Assembly: GCA_027294455.1 (NCBI GenBank)
Contig: JAPULZ010000083.1
Span: 1 to 52,957 of the forward strand
Source: Gemmatimonadota bacterium
Lineage (GTDB): Bacteria > Gemmatimonadota > Gemmatimonadetes > Gemmatimonadales > GWC2-71-9
Length of the DNA: 52,957 bases
Direction: 5' to 3'
The notes beneath the pieces were generated by a model, which had not been told where the DNA came from, made no database searches, and worked only from the letters and a program-made list of their open reading frames with translations. Below are positions 42,536 through 50,164 of this stretch, in pieces; position 1 is the stretch's first letter; every line of letters starts with the position of its first letter. The position numbers and the translations under genes were made by a program.

Positions 42536-43864
42536 ATGAGTGTTGCTCCGCTCGCGGTCCTGGGAGACGCGCCGGCCGGCAATCCAGAGTCGGGCCACCT
42601 GCCTCATGTGATCGCCTGGAATCTCACCAGCCGCTGCAACCTCGAGTGCGCGCATTGCTATATCTCCGCCGGACCGTCCGAGTCTGCCGCCGGCGAGCTC
42701 ACGACGGACGAATGTTTCCGCATCGCCGACGAGATTTTGGCGCTCAATCCCTCTCCCAGGTTCAGTCTCTCCGGGGGCGTGCCGCTGCTGCGGGAGGATT
42801 TGCCGCAGATCGCGGCGTATGCGTCGGAGCGCGGGGCCACCGTCGTGGTGGGGACCAACGGCACGCTGTTGACGGACGAGCGGATCGAGGAGCTCAAAGC
42901 CGCCGGGGTCACGGGTGTAGCCATCAGCGTCGAGTCTCTCGATTTCAAGTACCACGACCGGTTTCGCCGGGGGCATGGCTCGCTCGAGGCCACCCTCGCG
43001 GCCGTCGATCGCCTGGGCGAGCACGGCTTGGACTTCGTGATCCAGACGACGCTCACCAAGGGCAACCGCGACGAGTTGCGCGCCCTGGCCGACTGGTCGG
43101 CGGAGAAGGGCGCGGTGTCGTTCAACGCCTACTTCCTGGTCCCGACGGGACGGGGGGCCACGATGTCGGAGCTGGCACCGAGCGACTCCGAGGAAATCCT
43201 CAACGAACTGGTCGATCTGCACCTGAAGTATCTGGGCCGCATGATGGTGCGCTCGAAGTGCGCACCTCAGTTCATGCGGCTGGTGCACGAACGCGCCCCG
43301 GATTCCCCGCTGCTCAACTACGGCACGCGGTGTCCCTGCGGCGTGCACTACGCCCGTGTGACACCCGATGGGCACTTGACGGCGTGCCCCTACATGCCGC
43401 TGCCCGCGGGCGATCTGCGGGTGCAGTCCTTTGGCGAGATCTGGAACGAATCGGAGCTGTTCCGCGGTTTGCGCCGGGGGGAGGTCGGGGGAAAGTGCGG
43501 CCGCTGCGAGTACCGCTCGTTGTGCGGTGGCTGCCGGGCCCGGGCCTTTGCCGATGTCGGCGATCACCTTGCCGAGGACCGGTCGTGTGCGTACGAGCCC
43601 GACGGGACACGGCCCGTGGTGCAGTCGGAGCGCCCCGCCACGTATGGCGTCCGCGTCGAGGCCGAGTTAGCCTGGACGGCCGATGCCAAGGCGCGGATTC
43701 AACGCGTTCCCTCCTTCGTGCGCGGCGTGGTGGTGAAGCGGGTGGAAGACTACGCGCGGCGCGGGGGCCATAGCGAAATCACCGCTGAATTGATGCGCGA
43801 GGTGCGTCGGACCATGCCAGTCGACTTCTCGAAACGGCTACCCTTCTTCTCACGCGATGATTAG
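42536..43864 (+). CDS. Radical SAM/SPASM protein with C-terminal PCP_red domain
   Basis: 442 residues. SRCNLECAHCY gives the radical SAM cluster C34, C38, C41, and SLSGGVPLLREDL the G-G-x-P SAM-binding motif. A SPASM-type region follows with many cysteines: CPCGVHYARVTPDGHLTACP, then KCGRCEYRSLCGGCRARAF. This resembles NirJ/AhbC/AhbD, which modify tetrapyrroles. Residues 379-428 are a PCP_red domain (WTADAKARIQRVPSFVRGVV, then EDYARRGGHSEITAEL). A tetrapyrrole or peptide substrate is possible; the tail favours a tetrapyrrole, by inference. It overlaps the CydA-like gene by 8 bases. Confidence 0.85.
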   Translation: MSVAPLAVLGDAPAGNPESGHLPHVIAWNLTSRCNLECAHCYISAGPSESAAGELTTDECFRIADEILALNPSPRFSLSGGVPLLREDLPQIAAYASERGATVVVGTNGTLLTDERIEELKAAGVTGVAISVESLDFKYHDRFRRGHGSLEATLAAVDRLGEHGLDFVIQTTLTKGNRDELRALADWSAEKGAVSFNAYFLVPTGRGATMSELAPSDSEEILNELVDLHLKYLGRMMVRSKCAPQFMRLVHERAPDSPLLNYGTRCPCGVHYARVTPDGHLTACPYMPLPAGDLRVQSFGEIWNESELFRGLRRGEVGGKCGRCEYRSLCGGCRARAFADVGDHLAEDRSCAYEPDGTRPVVQSERPATYGVRVEAELAWTADAKARIQRVPSFVRGVVVKRVEDYARRGGHSEITAELMREVRRTMPVDFSKRLPFFSRDD

Positions 43865-45587
43865 CACACTAACGCTCGTGCAGGCCGCCGCGGACGCGTC
43901 CCAGGCGTACGGCGAGTTTCCGGTAATCGGCGGGCGGGGCGCGGTGTGGATCGCGGCCCAGCTCCACCTGATGTTCGCCGCGTTCGTGTTGGGTGTTCCG
44001 ATGTTCGCCGTCATCACAGAGCTCATCGGCATCGTCGGCAAGGACACCAAGTTCGACAAGCTCTCCAAGGAGTTCACCCGCCTCCTCGTGTTCGCCTACA
44101 GCGCCACGGCGCTGTGGGGCGGCGTGTTGTTGTTCTTCGTGTCGACGCTCTATCCGTCCTTCTGGCGCCACATGGCGGACATCTTCCATCTGTCCATGTG
44201 GCTCTACGCGGGCTTGTTCTTCATCGAGTCGTTTACCCTCTACCTCTATTATTACGGCTGGGACCGCTGGAACGAGGGCAGGGCGAAGTGGGGTCACTGG
44301 GGGTTGGGCCTGTTGCTGAATGTGTGGGGCACGATCGTGATGGTCATCGCCAACGGGTGGCTAACCTACATGATGTCGCCGCCCGAGGGAACGACGGTCG
44401 CCGAGGGGCTCCCCGAAGGCGTCGGGCTGTGGAACGCCATCGCCAATGCGACCTGGATGCCGCTCAACATTCACCGGATGATCGCCAACGCCGTATTCGG
44501 CGGCGCCATCGTCGCCGCGTACGCTGCCTACCGGTTCCTGGCTGCGAAGACCGACGAGGAGCGGGCGCACTACGATTGGATGGGGTACGTCGGGACGTTC
44601 ATCGCGATCTCGACGTTCATCGTCCTGCCCTTCGCCGGGTACTGGCTTGGCCGGGAGATCTACGAGTACAACCAGCAGATGGGCATCACCATGATGGGTG
44701 GCTTCATGAGCTGGCTGTGGATCGTGCAGGCGATCCTGATCGGCGTGTTGTTCCTGGCCGCCAACTATTACTTGTGGACCGGCATGGGTCGAATACCGGG
44801 GGCCGAACGGTTCATGCCCTACACCAAGTGGATGCTCCTGGTGTTGATCATCTCCTGGATCGTGTGGGCCACCCCCAATACGATGATCGCCAGCCGCGAC
44901 GAATTCGCCGCGATGGGGGGCAATCGCCACCCGTTCCTCGGCGTGCTGGGCTTGATGAGCGGCAAGAACACCGCCGTCAACTTCATGATTCTCACCACGT
45001 TCCTTTCCTTCCTTATGTATCGGCGCGCGAACAAGATCCCGACAGTGACGTGGGCCAAGACCGGCACCATGGTGCAGACGGCCATGTTCGGGCTTTCGGC
45101 GTCCGCGGTGCTCATCATCGGGATCTGGGGCTACTTCGTTCCCACGATCGTCCGGATCGGGCTGAGCGTGTATCAGGTGTTGGCCGTGCTGTCGTGCATC
45201 ATCGGAGTCACCGTGATCGACATTTTCATGGGACGAGGTGCGGGTTCGCGTGGGGAGATACGATGGGGTGAGATGCCCGACCGGTCGCAGTACGCAATCT
45301 TCGTGCTGGCGATCACGTTCACGTGGTTGATGGGGCTGATGGGCTTTGCGCGCAGCGGCATCCGGCAGCACTGGCACGTGTGGGAGGTCATGCGCGATAC
45401 CAGCGACTACGCAGCGACGCCGGCGTTGGGATACGCCGCAAATATGATCAGCATCTGCGTCGTTATTTTCCTGGTGATGGTGGCATTCATTTTCTGGTTG
45501 GGTGGCCTGGCTGAGGCCGCCACGGCGAAACCGAAGGCTGCCCCTCCGTTGACTCCGAGCTCACAACCCGCAGCTCCGGCGGAGTAG
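43857..45587 (+). CDS. CydA-like cytochrome bd-type subunit I (no CydB partner)
   Basis: 576 residues with about nine to twelve membrane segments. H37 (AAQLHLMFAAFVLGVPMF) corresponds to E. coli CydA H19, H206 (NIHRMIANAVFGG) to H186, and E124 (LFFIESFTLYLYYYGWDRW) to E107. The position matching E99 is leucine (L116), and I see no clear F-R-x-M block for M393. No cydB follows; instead come c-type cytochromes. It is therefore likely a quinol-oxidising heme b protein feeding cytochromes c, or a variant oxidase. It overlaps the radical SAM gene and lies 3 bases from the next cytochrome gene. Confidence 0.85.
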   Translation: MISTLTLVQAAADASQAYGEFPVIGGRGAVWIAAQLHLMFAAFVLGVPMFAVITELIGIVGKDTKFDKLSKEFTRLLVFAYSATALWGGVLLFFVSTLYPSFWRHMADIFHLSMWLYAGLFFIESFTLYLYYYGWDRWNEGRAKWGHWGLGLLLNVWGTIVMVIANGWLTYMMSPPEGTTVAEGLPEGVGLWNAIANATWMPLNIHRMIANAVFGGAIVAAYAAYRFLAAKTDEERAHYDWMGYVGTFIAISTFIVLPFAGYWLGREIYEYNQQMGITMMGGFMSWLWIVQAILIGVLFLAANYYLWTGMGRIPGAERFMPYTKWMLLVLIISWIVWATPNTMIASRDEFAAMGGNRHPFLGVLGLMSGKNTAVNFMILTTFLSFLMYRRANKIPTVTWAKTGTMVQTAMFGLSASAVLIIGIWGYFVPTIVRIGLSVYQVLAVLSCIIGVTVIDIFMGRGAGSRGEIRWGEMPDRSQYAIFVLAITFTWLMGLMGFARSGIRQHWHVWEVMRDTSDYAATPALGYAANMISICVVIFLVMVAFIFWLGGLAEAATAKPKAAPPLTPSSQPAAPAE

Positions 45588-45590
45588 CCC

Positions 45591-46385
45591 ATGTGGCAGA
45601 CGAATCTCAAGGTTATCATGTTGGGCGCTCTGGTGATCGGTTTTTACACCTATGTGGCGCACATCATTCCCCAATTGCAGTCGGAGGTGCCGGCGCCGCT
45701 GGATTTGAGCGGCGATCTGTCTCCCGAGGTGCTCGTGGCGGCCGGCGACGCGCTGTTCAGCGGGGCCGGCGCGTGCACCGCGTGTCACGGCCTGGGAACG
45801 CGGGCACCCAACATCCGAAGCGATCACGCCGGTGAGGGCTCCATCGGGCAGCGGTGCGGCAGCCGCAAGCCCGGGATGGATTGCAAGAGCTACCTCTACG
45901 AGTCCCTCACCGATCCGTCGGTGCACCTGGTGGATGGCTTCACGGCCATCATGCCCGACGCCCGCCGGCAACTTTCCGACGACCAGATCTGGGCCATCGT
46001 GGCGTATCTGCAAAGCCTGGGAGGCGAGGTCACGGTCACCGCCGCCGACGTGGGCGGAGGAACGCAAGCCGGCACCACGCAGCAAACCGGGCCGCCTGCC
46101 GCCGCGTCGTTCAGTGCCTCCACCGATCCGACCGAGCTCTTGACCCAGAACGCGTGTCTGGGCTGTCACCCGATGGACGGCGCCGGACCGCCCATTGGCC
46201 CGTCGTTCGACGGCATGGGATCCCGCCTCTCCGCCGATCGCATCCGCCGCGGCATTCTCGACCCGGGCGCCGAGGTGGCCGAGGGGTTCGAGCAGTTCGC
46301 CGGGATCATGCCGCCGACCTTCGGACAGAGCCTTTCGGCGCAACAACTGGAAATCATCGTGCAAGTCCTCGCGGGGCGCCGATGA
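45591..46385 (+). CDS. Diheme cytochrome c, membrane-anchored
   Basis: 264 residues. An N-terminal anchor (VIMLGALVIGFYTYVAHII) is followed by two cytochrome c domains: C62-T-A-C65-H66 and C189-L-G-C192-H193. Likely axial methionines are M121 (TAIMPD) and the Met of AGIMPPTFG. C89 and C98 lie in the first domain and may form a disulfide. It follows the CydA-like gene by 3 bases and overlaps the next cytochrome by 4, so it probably receives electrons from the CydA-like protein. Confidence 0.9.
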   Translation: MWQTNLKVIMLGALVIGFYTYVAHIIPQLQSEVPAPLDLSGDLSPEVLVAAGDALFSGAGACTACHGLGTRAPNIRSDHAGEGSIGQRCGSRKPGMDCKSYLYESLTDPSVHLVDGFTAIMPDARRQLSDDQIWAIVAYLQSLGGEVTVTAADVGGGTQAGTTQQTGPPAAASFSASTDPTELLTQNACLGCHPMDGAGPPIGPSFDGMGSRLSADRIRRGILDPGAEVAEGFEQFAGIMPPTFGQSLSAQQLEIIVQVLAGRR

Positions 46386-47173
46386 TGCCGAAGATCATCG
46401 ATGGGCTCAAGCACCCCCTTGGCCAGGCGATCGCGCTCACTGTCGGCGCGTTCCTGTTCTTCAAGTACGGTATCCCGCTCTTTCCGGGGAGCGCGCCCGT
46501 GCCGAACAGTGTGGTGCTGGAATACACGCTCATCGCCATGGTGGGCGTGCTCGTCTTCGTGAGCGACAACGAAGCACGCTGGAAGCGTTTCAAGGAGCCC
46601 ATCCACGACACGCTGGTGAACCCCGAGCGGCGGGTGATGCGCGGTGTGCTTCTCGCGGCTCTGCCCCTCTTGATCGGCGCCGCGACATTCAACATGACCC
46701 GCCCCCGTGTGGGCTCCACGGCCCAGCTACGCGCGATTCACCCCGCACCGCCTGCGAGCATCACGTTCAACGGTCAGAGCATGCAGCTGGCCGGCCTGGA
46801 GAATCCGCTCCGCTCCCGCGGCTCCATCGAGGAGCACTATCTCGAGGGCCGCCGGATCTATTACCAGAATTGCCTGCCGTGCCACGGCGACCTGCTGGAC
46901 GGCAAGGGCCACTTCGGCCCCGGCTACAACCCGACGCCGCTGTCGTTCGCAGAGGCGGGGACCATCGATCAGTTGCAGGAGAGCTTCCTGTTCTGGCGGG
47001 TCGCCAAGGGCGGGCCCGGGCTGCCCCGGGAGGGGACGCCGTGGAATTCGGCGATGCCCGTCTGGGAGGACTTTCTCACGGAGGAGGAGATCTGGGCGGT
47101 GATTCTCTTCCTGTACGAGCAGGCCGGGCTGGAGCCGAGAACGTGGGGGGAAGAGGGGGAAGGCCGTGAATAA
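46382..47173 (+). CDS. Monoheme cytochrome c with N-terminal membrane segments
   Basis: 263 residues. Membrane segments lie at about 11-35 (GQAIALTVGAFLFFKYGI), 46-60 (VLEYTLIAMVGVLVFV) and possibly 88-102. The single heme site is C164-L-P-C167-H168 within YYQNCLPCHGDLLDGKGHFG, and NSAMPVWEDFLTEEE supplies a likely axial methionine. ATG 46382 overlaps the preceding stop; its own end overlaps the next gene by 8 bases. It is presumably part of the electron path between the CydA-like protein and the oxidase. Confidence 0.85.
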   Translation: MMPKIIDGLKHPLGQAIALTVGAFLFFKYGIPLFPGSAPVPNSVVLEYTLIAMVGVLVFVSDNEARWKRFKEPIHDTLVNPERRVMRGVLLAALPLLIGAATFNMTRPRVGSTAQLRAIHPAPPASITFNGQSMQLAGLENPLRSRGSIEEHYLEGRRIYYQNCLPCHGDLLDGKGHFGPGYNPTPLSFAEAGTIDQLQESFLFWRVAKGGPGLPREGTPWNSAMPVWEDFLTEEEIWAVILFLYEQAGLEPRTWGEEGEGRE

Positions 47174-48692
47174 GACGCTGGCCATGGCGTTCCTGCTACT
47201 GCCTGGCGCGGCGCTGGCGCAGGACGCGGACCGGGGCAAGGTGATCTACGACAAATGGTGCGCCGGGTGCCATGGCGAGACCGGAGCCGGCGACGGCGAG
47301 GCGGCTGCCTACATGCTCCCGCGGCCCCGCGATTTCACCGGAGCCATCTATCAAGTCCGCACCACGGCCAGCGGCGAGCTGCCCACGGACGACGATTTGC
47401 GCAAGGTGATCGACGAAGGCATGCCGGGGACGACGATGCCGGCGTGGAACGACCGGTTGAGCGGGGGCCAACGCGACGACGTGATCGCCTACCTCAAGAC
47501 GTTTTCCCGGTTTTTCGACGGTGCGGATCCTCAACCGATTACCGTGGGACGGCGACCGGGAAGTCCGTCCGAAGAGGATCTCGTCGAGGCGAAGCGTCTG
47601 TTCGACGACGAGCTGCAGTGCTTGCGGTGCCACGGCAACCTGGGTCGGGGTGACGGCAGGTCGGCCCCTGAGCTCACCGACGATGCCGGGTTCCCGATTC
47701 GCGCCGCCGACCTCACCAAGAATTGGAGGTTCAACGGCGGCGGGACGGTGGAGGACATCTACATGCGCATGCGGACGGGGCTCGACGGGACGCCCATGCC
47801 GTCCAACAGCGATGTGATCGACAACGGCATCATCACCGACGAGCAACTCTGGCGGGTGGCGCAGTATGTCCGCTCCCTGGCGCCGGAGCCGCGCCGGCGA
47901 GACGTGATCCGTGCGGCCCGGTTCGAAGGCGCGTTGCCGTCCGGGCCCGACGATGCGGCATGGGACGACGTCGACCGGTACTACATTCCCATGGTCGGTC
48001 AGATTACCATTCAGCCGCGGTGGTTCGCCCCGACGGTGGATGATATCTGGGTCCAGGCGGCCCACGATGGCCAGACGCTCGCGGTGAAGATCACGTGGAA
48101 CGACGCGACACAGAGCCCGGACCCGGCGTGGGATCCGTTTTTCCAGGGGATCGTGCAAACGCTCACGGACGTGGACGGACCGCACCGGAGCGCACAGGGT
48201 CCCGACCGCCTCGGCGTGCAGTTCCCCATCGCGCCGCCGACGGGAACCGAGCTGCCGTTCTTCCTCGGTGGGGACACGCAGCGCCCCGTCTACATGTGGC
48301 AGTGGACGAGCGATCCGGATCGTGTCGCCGAGGGGACGGCCACCGGACTCGGGACGTTCGTGGCGAACGGCGGATCCTCGCAGGTGAGCCACGCGGCGGT
48401 GTTTTCCGAAGGGCAGTGGCAGGTGCAGTTTTCTCGATCGCTGGCCCCGGCGGACTCGAGTGTCGCCGTGCCGTTCACGCCGGGGGAGCCGCTGCCGATT
48501 GCGTTTTACGCGGCCGATGGCACGGACGCGGAAGACGATGTCCGCGGATCGGTGAGTGCGTGGTTTGCGATTTACCTGGACGTGCCGACACCGCCCAGCG
48601 TTTTTGTGGTGCCTTTCTTAGCTGTTTTTGTGACTGCCGGGCTGGGCATGGTCATCGTCCGGCAGGCCCAGCGGCGTGATCGCGGGGTTTAA
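47166..48692 (+). CDS. Diheme cytochrome c fused to ethylbenzene-dehydrogenase-like heme-binding domain
   Basis: 508 residues. After a signal peptide (MNKTLAMAFLLLPGAALAQD) there are two cytochrome c domains, C32-A-G-C35-H36 and C152-L-R-C155-H156. From about 258 to 465 the protein resembles the EB_dh domain (ethylbenzene dehydrogenase gamma-type, a heme b binder): AAWDDVDRYYIPMVGQITIQ, VQAAHDGQTLAVKITWND and QWQVQFSRSLAPADS. A C-terminal membrane segment (FVVPFLAVFVTAGLGMVIV) anchors it. GTG start at 47166. A third heme is possible but not shown by any motif I can prove. Confidence 0.8.
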   Translation: MNKTLAMAFLLLPGAALAQDADRGKVIYDKWCAGCHGETGAGDGEAAAYMLPRPRDFTGAIYQVRTTASGELPTDDDLRKVIDEGMPGTTMPAWNDRLSGGQRDDVIAYLKTFSRFFDGADPQPITVGRRPGSPSEEDLVEAKRLFDDELQCLRCHGNLGRGDGRSAPELTDDAGFPIRAADLTKNWRFNGGGTVEDIYMRMRTGLDGTPMPSNSDVIDNGIITDEQLWRVAQYVRSLAPEPRRRDVIRAARFEGALPSGPDDAAWDDVDRYYIPMVGQITIQPRWFAPTVDDIWVQAAHDGQTLAVKITWNDATQSPDPAWDPFFQGIVQTLTDVDGPHRSAQGPDRLGVQFPIAPPTGTELPFFLGGDTQRPVYMWQWTSDPDRVAEGTATGLGTFVANGGSSQVSHAAVFSEGQWQVQFSRSLAPADSSVAVPFTPGEPLPIAFYAADGTDAEDDVRGSVSAWFAIYLDVPTPPSVFVVPFLAVFVTAGLGMVIVRQAQRRDRGV

Positions 48693-48712
48693 TATGTTTC
48701 TTTGGAGGAGCA

Positions 48713-49456
48713 ATGCGACGTCTTAGCATAGCGGCATCGGCCATGATCTTTCTCGCCTGTGGTGGAGGCGATGACGGTGGTTCCGGTGGCGGAGGGTCGG
48801 TGGCAGCGGCGGCTCCGCTGGGTAACGGCTCGATCACCGGCATGGTCATGTTCACCGGTGACGCAGCGCCCAATCCCACCATCGACATGGCCGAGGAACC
48901 TCAGTGCGCCGAGAAGCACAGCGGTGCCCCGGTCGACCCGATTCTGAGCGTGGCAGACGGACGCCTGGCCAACGTGTTCCTTCGCGTGACAGGCGGTTTG
49001 CCCGACGGCCCCTACCCCATGCCGAGCGAGCCCGCCACGATCGATCAAGACGGCTGCCTGTATCATCCGCGGGTGGTGGGTGTCATGGTGGGGCAGGAGC
49101 TGACGATTACGAACAGCGATTCGTTGCTGCACAACATCAAAGCGATCCCGACCGAGAACCGGCCGTTCAACATCAGCCAGCCCCGCGCCGGCATGACGTC
49201 CAGGCGTACGTTCAACACCCCCGAGACGATGGTACCGCTGGAGTGCAACGTGCACGGCTGGATGAACGCCTACGTCGGTGTGGTGGAGCACTCGTACTTT
49301 GCCGTGTCCGCCGCGGACGGCTCGTTCACCATAAGCGGGCTTCCGGCGGGAACGTACCAGGTCGAGGCTTGGCACGAGACCCTCGGCACGCAGTCAGGTG
49401 AGGTGACGGTTGCTGCGGACGGATCGGCCTCCCTCGACTTCACTTTCGGCGGCTGA
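48713..49456 (+). CDS. Cupredoxin-like lipoprotein (probable blue copper protein)
   Basis: 247 residues. The signal ends in FLACGGG, a lipobox, followed by a glycine-rich linker. H140 (SLLHNIKA) and C178-x2-H181-x2-M184 (LECNVHGWM) form the His-Cys-His-Met set of type 1 copper sites. The last 60 residues (FAVSAADGSFTISGLPAGTY onward) look like a carboxypeptidase-regulatory-like beta-sandwich. GGAGGAG lies just upstream. It sits between the cytochromes c and coxB and would be a mobile or tethered electron carrier to the oxidase. Confidence 0.75.
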   Translation: MRRLSIAASAMIFLACGGGDDGGSGGGGSVAAAAPLGNGSITGMVMFTGDAAPNPTIDMAEEPQCAEKHSGAPVDPILSVADGRLANVFLRVTGGLPDGPYPMPSEPATIDQDGCLYHPRVVGVMVGQELTITNSDSLLHNIKAIPTENRPFNISQPRAGMTSRRTFNTPETMVPLECNVHGWMNAYVGVVEHSYFAVSAADGSFTISGLPAGTYQVEAWHETLGTQSGEVTVAADGSASLDFTFGG

Positions 49457-49468
49457 AGAGATTCCAGC

Positions 49469-50143
49469 ATGAGTTGGATTCTACCACCGAGCGCTTCTAC
49501 CTTCGCCGGCGACATCGATTTCCTGTATTACGTAATTCTGGTGATCACGGGAATCGCGTTTGTCGTGGTCGAGGGCGGTCTGATTTGGTTCATGATCAAG
49601 TACCGTACCCGGCCCGGCCGAAAAGCGGAGTACACGCAGGGAAGCACGAAGGCGGAGATCATCTGGACCGCGGTCCCCGCCGTCACGGTGGTGATCATCG
49701 GGCTGATGAGTGGGGGCGTGTGGAACGATATCAAAGGACGCAACAGTGTTCCGCCAGACGCTATTCCCTACGGAATCCACGCGCAGCAGTTCGAATGGAA
49801 TTTCACCTATCGCGGACCTGACGGGCAGCTGGGGACGGGCGATGATTTCTCCCTCCGGAACCAGCTGCACATCCCGGTGAATCGACCCGTCGTCATGCGG
49901 ATGACGGCGGAGGATGTGATTCACTCGTTTTTCATCCCGGCGTTCCGCGTCAAGCAGGACGCGGTCCCCGGGATGTTGATCAACGTCTGGTTCGAGGCGA
50001 CAGAGGAGGGCGAGTATGAGATCGCCTGTGCGGAGCTGTGCGGCCTTGGGCACTATCGCATGCGCGCGAGGGTGATCGTGCACTCGGCCGATGACTACCA
50101 ACGATGGCTCGCGGATCAGGCCGCGGCCGCTGACGACCAGTAG
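49469..50143 (+). CDS. coxB: Cytochrome c oxidase subunit II
   Basis: 224 residues with two N-terminal membrane segments (YYVILVITGIAFVVVEGGLI and IIWTAVPAVTVVIIGLMSGG). The CuA site is complete: H152 (DVIHSFFIP), C187, E189, C191, H195 and M198 in CAELCGLGHYRMRA. There is no C-terminal cytochrome c domain, so it is an aa3-type rather than a caa3-type subunit and needs an external donor, presumably one of the upstream cytochromes or the cupredoxin. The gene begins 12 bases after the cupredoxin gene. Confidence 0.95.
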   Translation: MSWILPPSASTFAGDIDFLYYVILVITGIAFVVVEGGLIWFMIKYRTRPGRKAEYTQGSTKAEIIWTAVPAVTVVIIGLMSGGVWNDIKGRNSVPPDAIPYGIHAQQFEWNFTYRGPDGQLGTGDDFSLRNQLHIPVNRPVVMRMTAEDVIHSFFIPAFRVKQDAVPGMLINVWFEATEEGEYEIACAELCGLGHYRMRARVIVHSADDYQRWLADQAAAADDQ

Positions 50144-50164
50144 CCCCCACGTAGAGGACTAACT

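Noticed and set aside
39647..43864. Chlorophyll or bacteriochlorophyll biosynthesis genes
   Set aside because: Only the small PCP_red domain is present. There is no nitrogenase-like BchB/BchN core and no BchL (the ATPase is Mrp/NBP35-type), so these are not protochlorophyllide reductase subunits.
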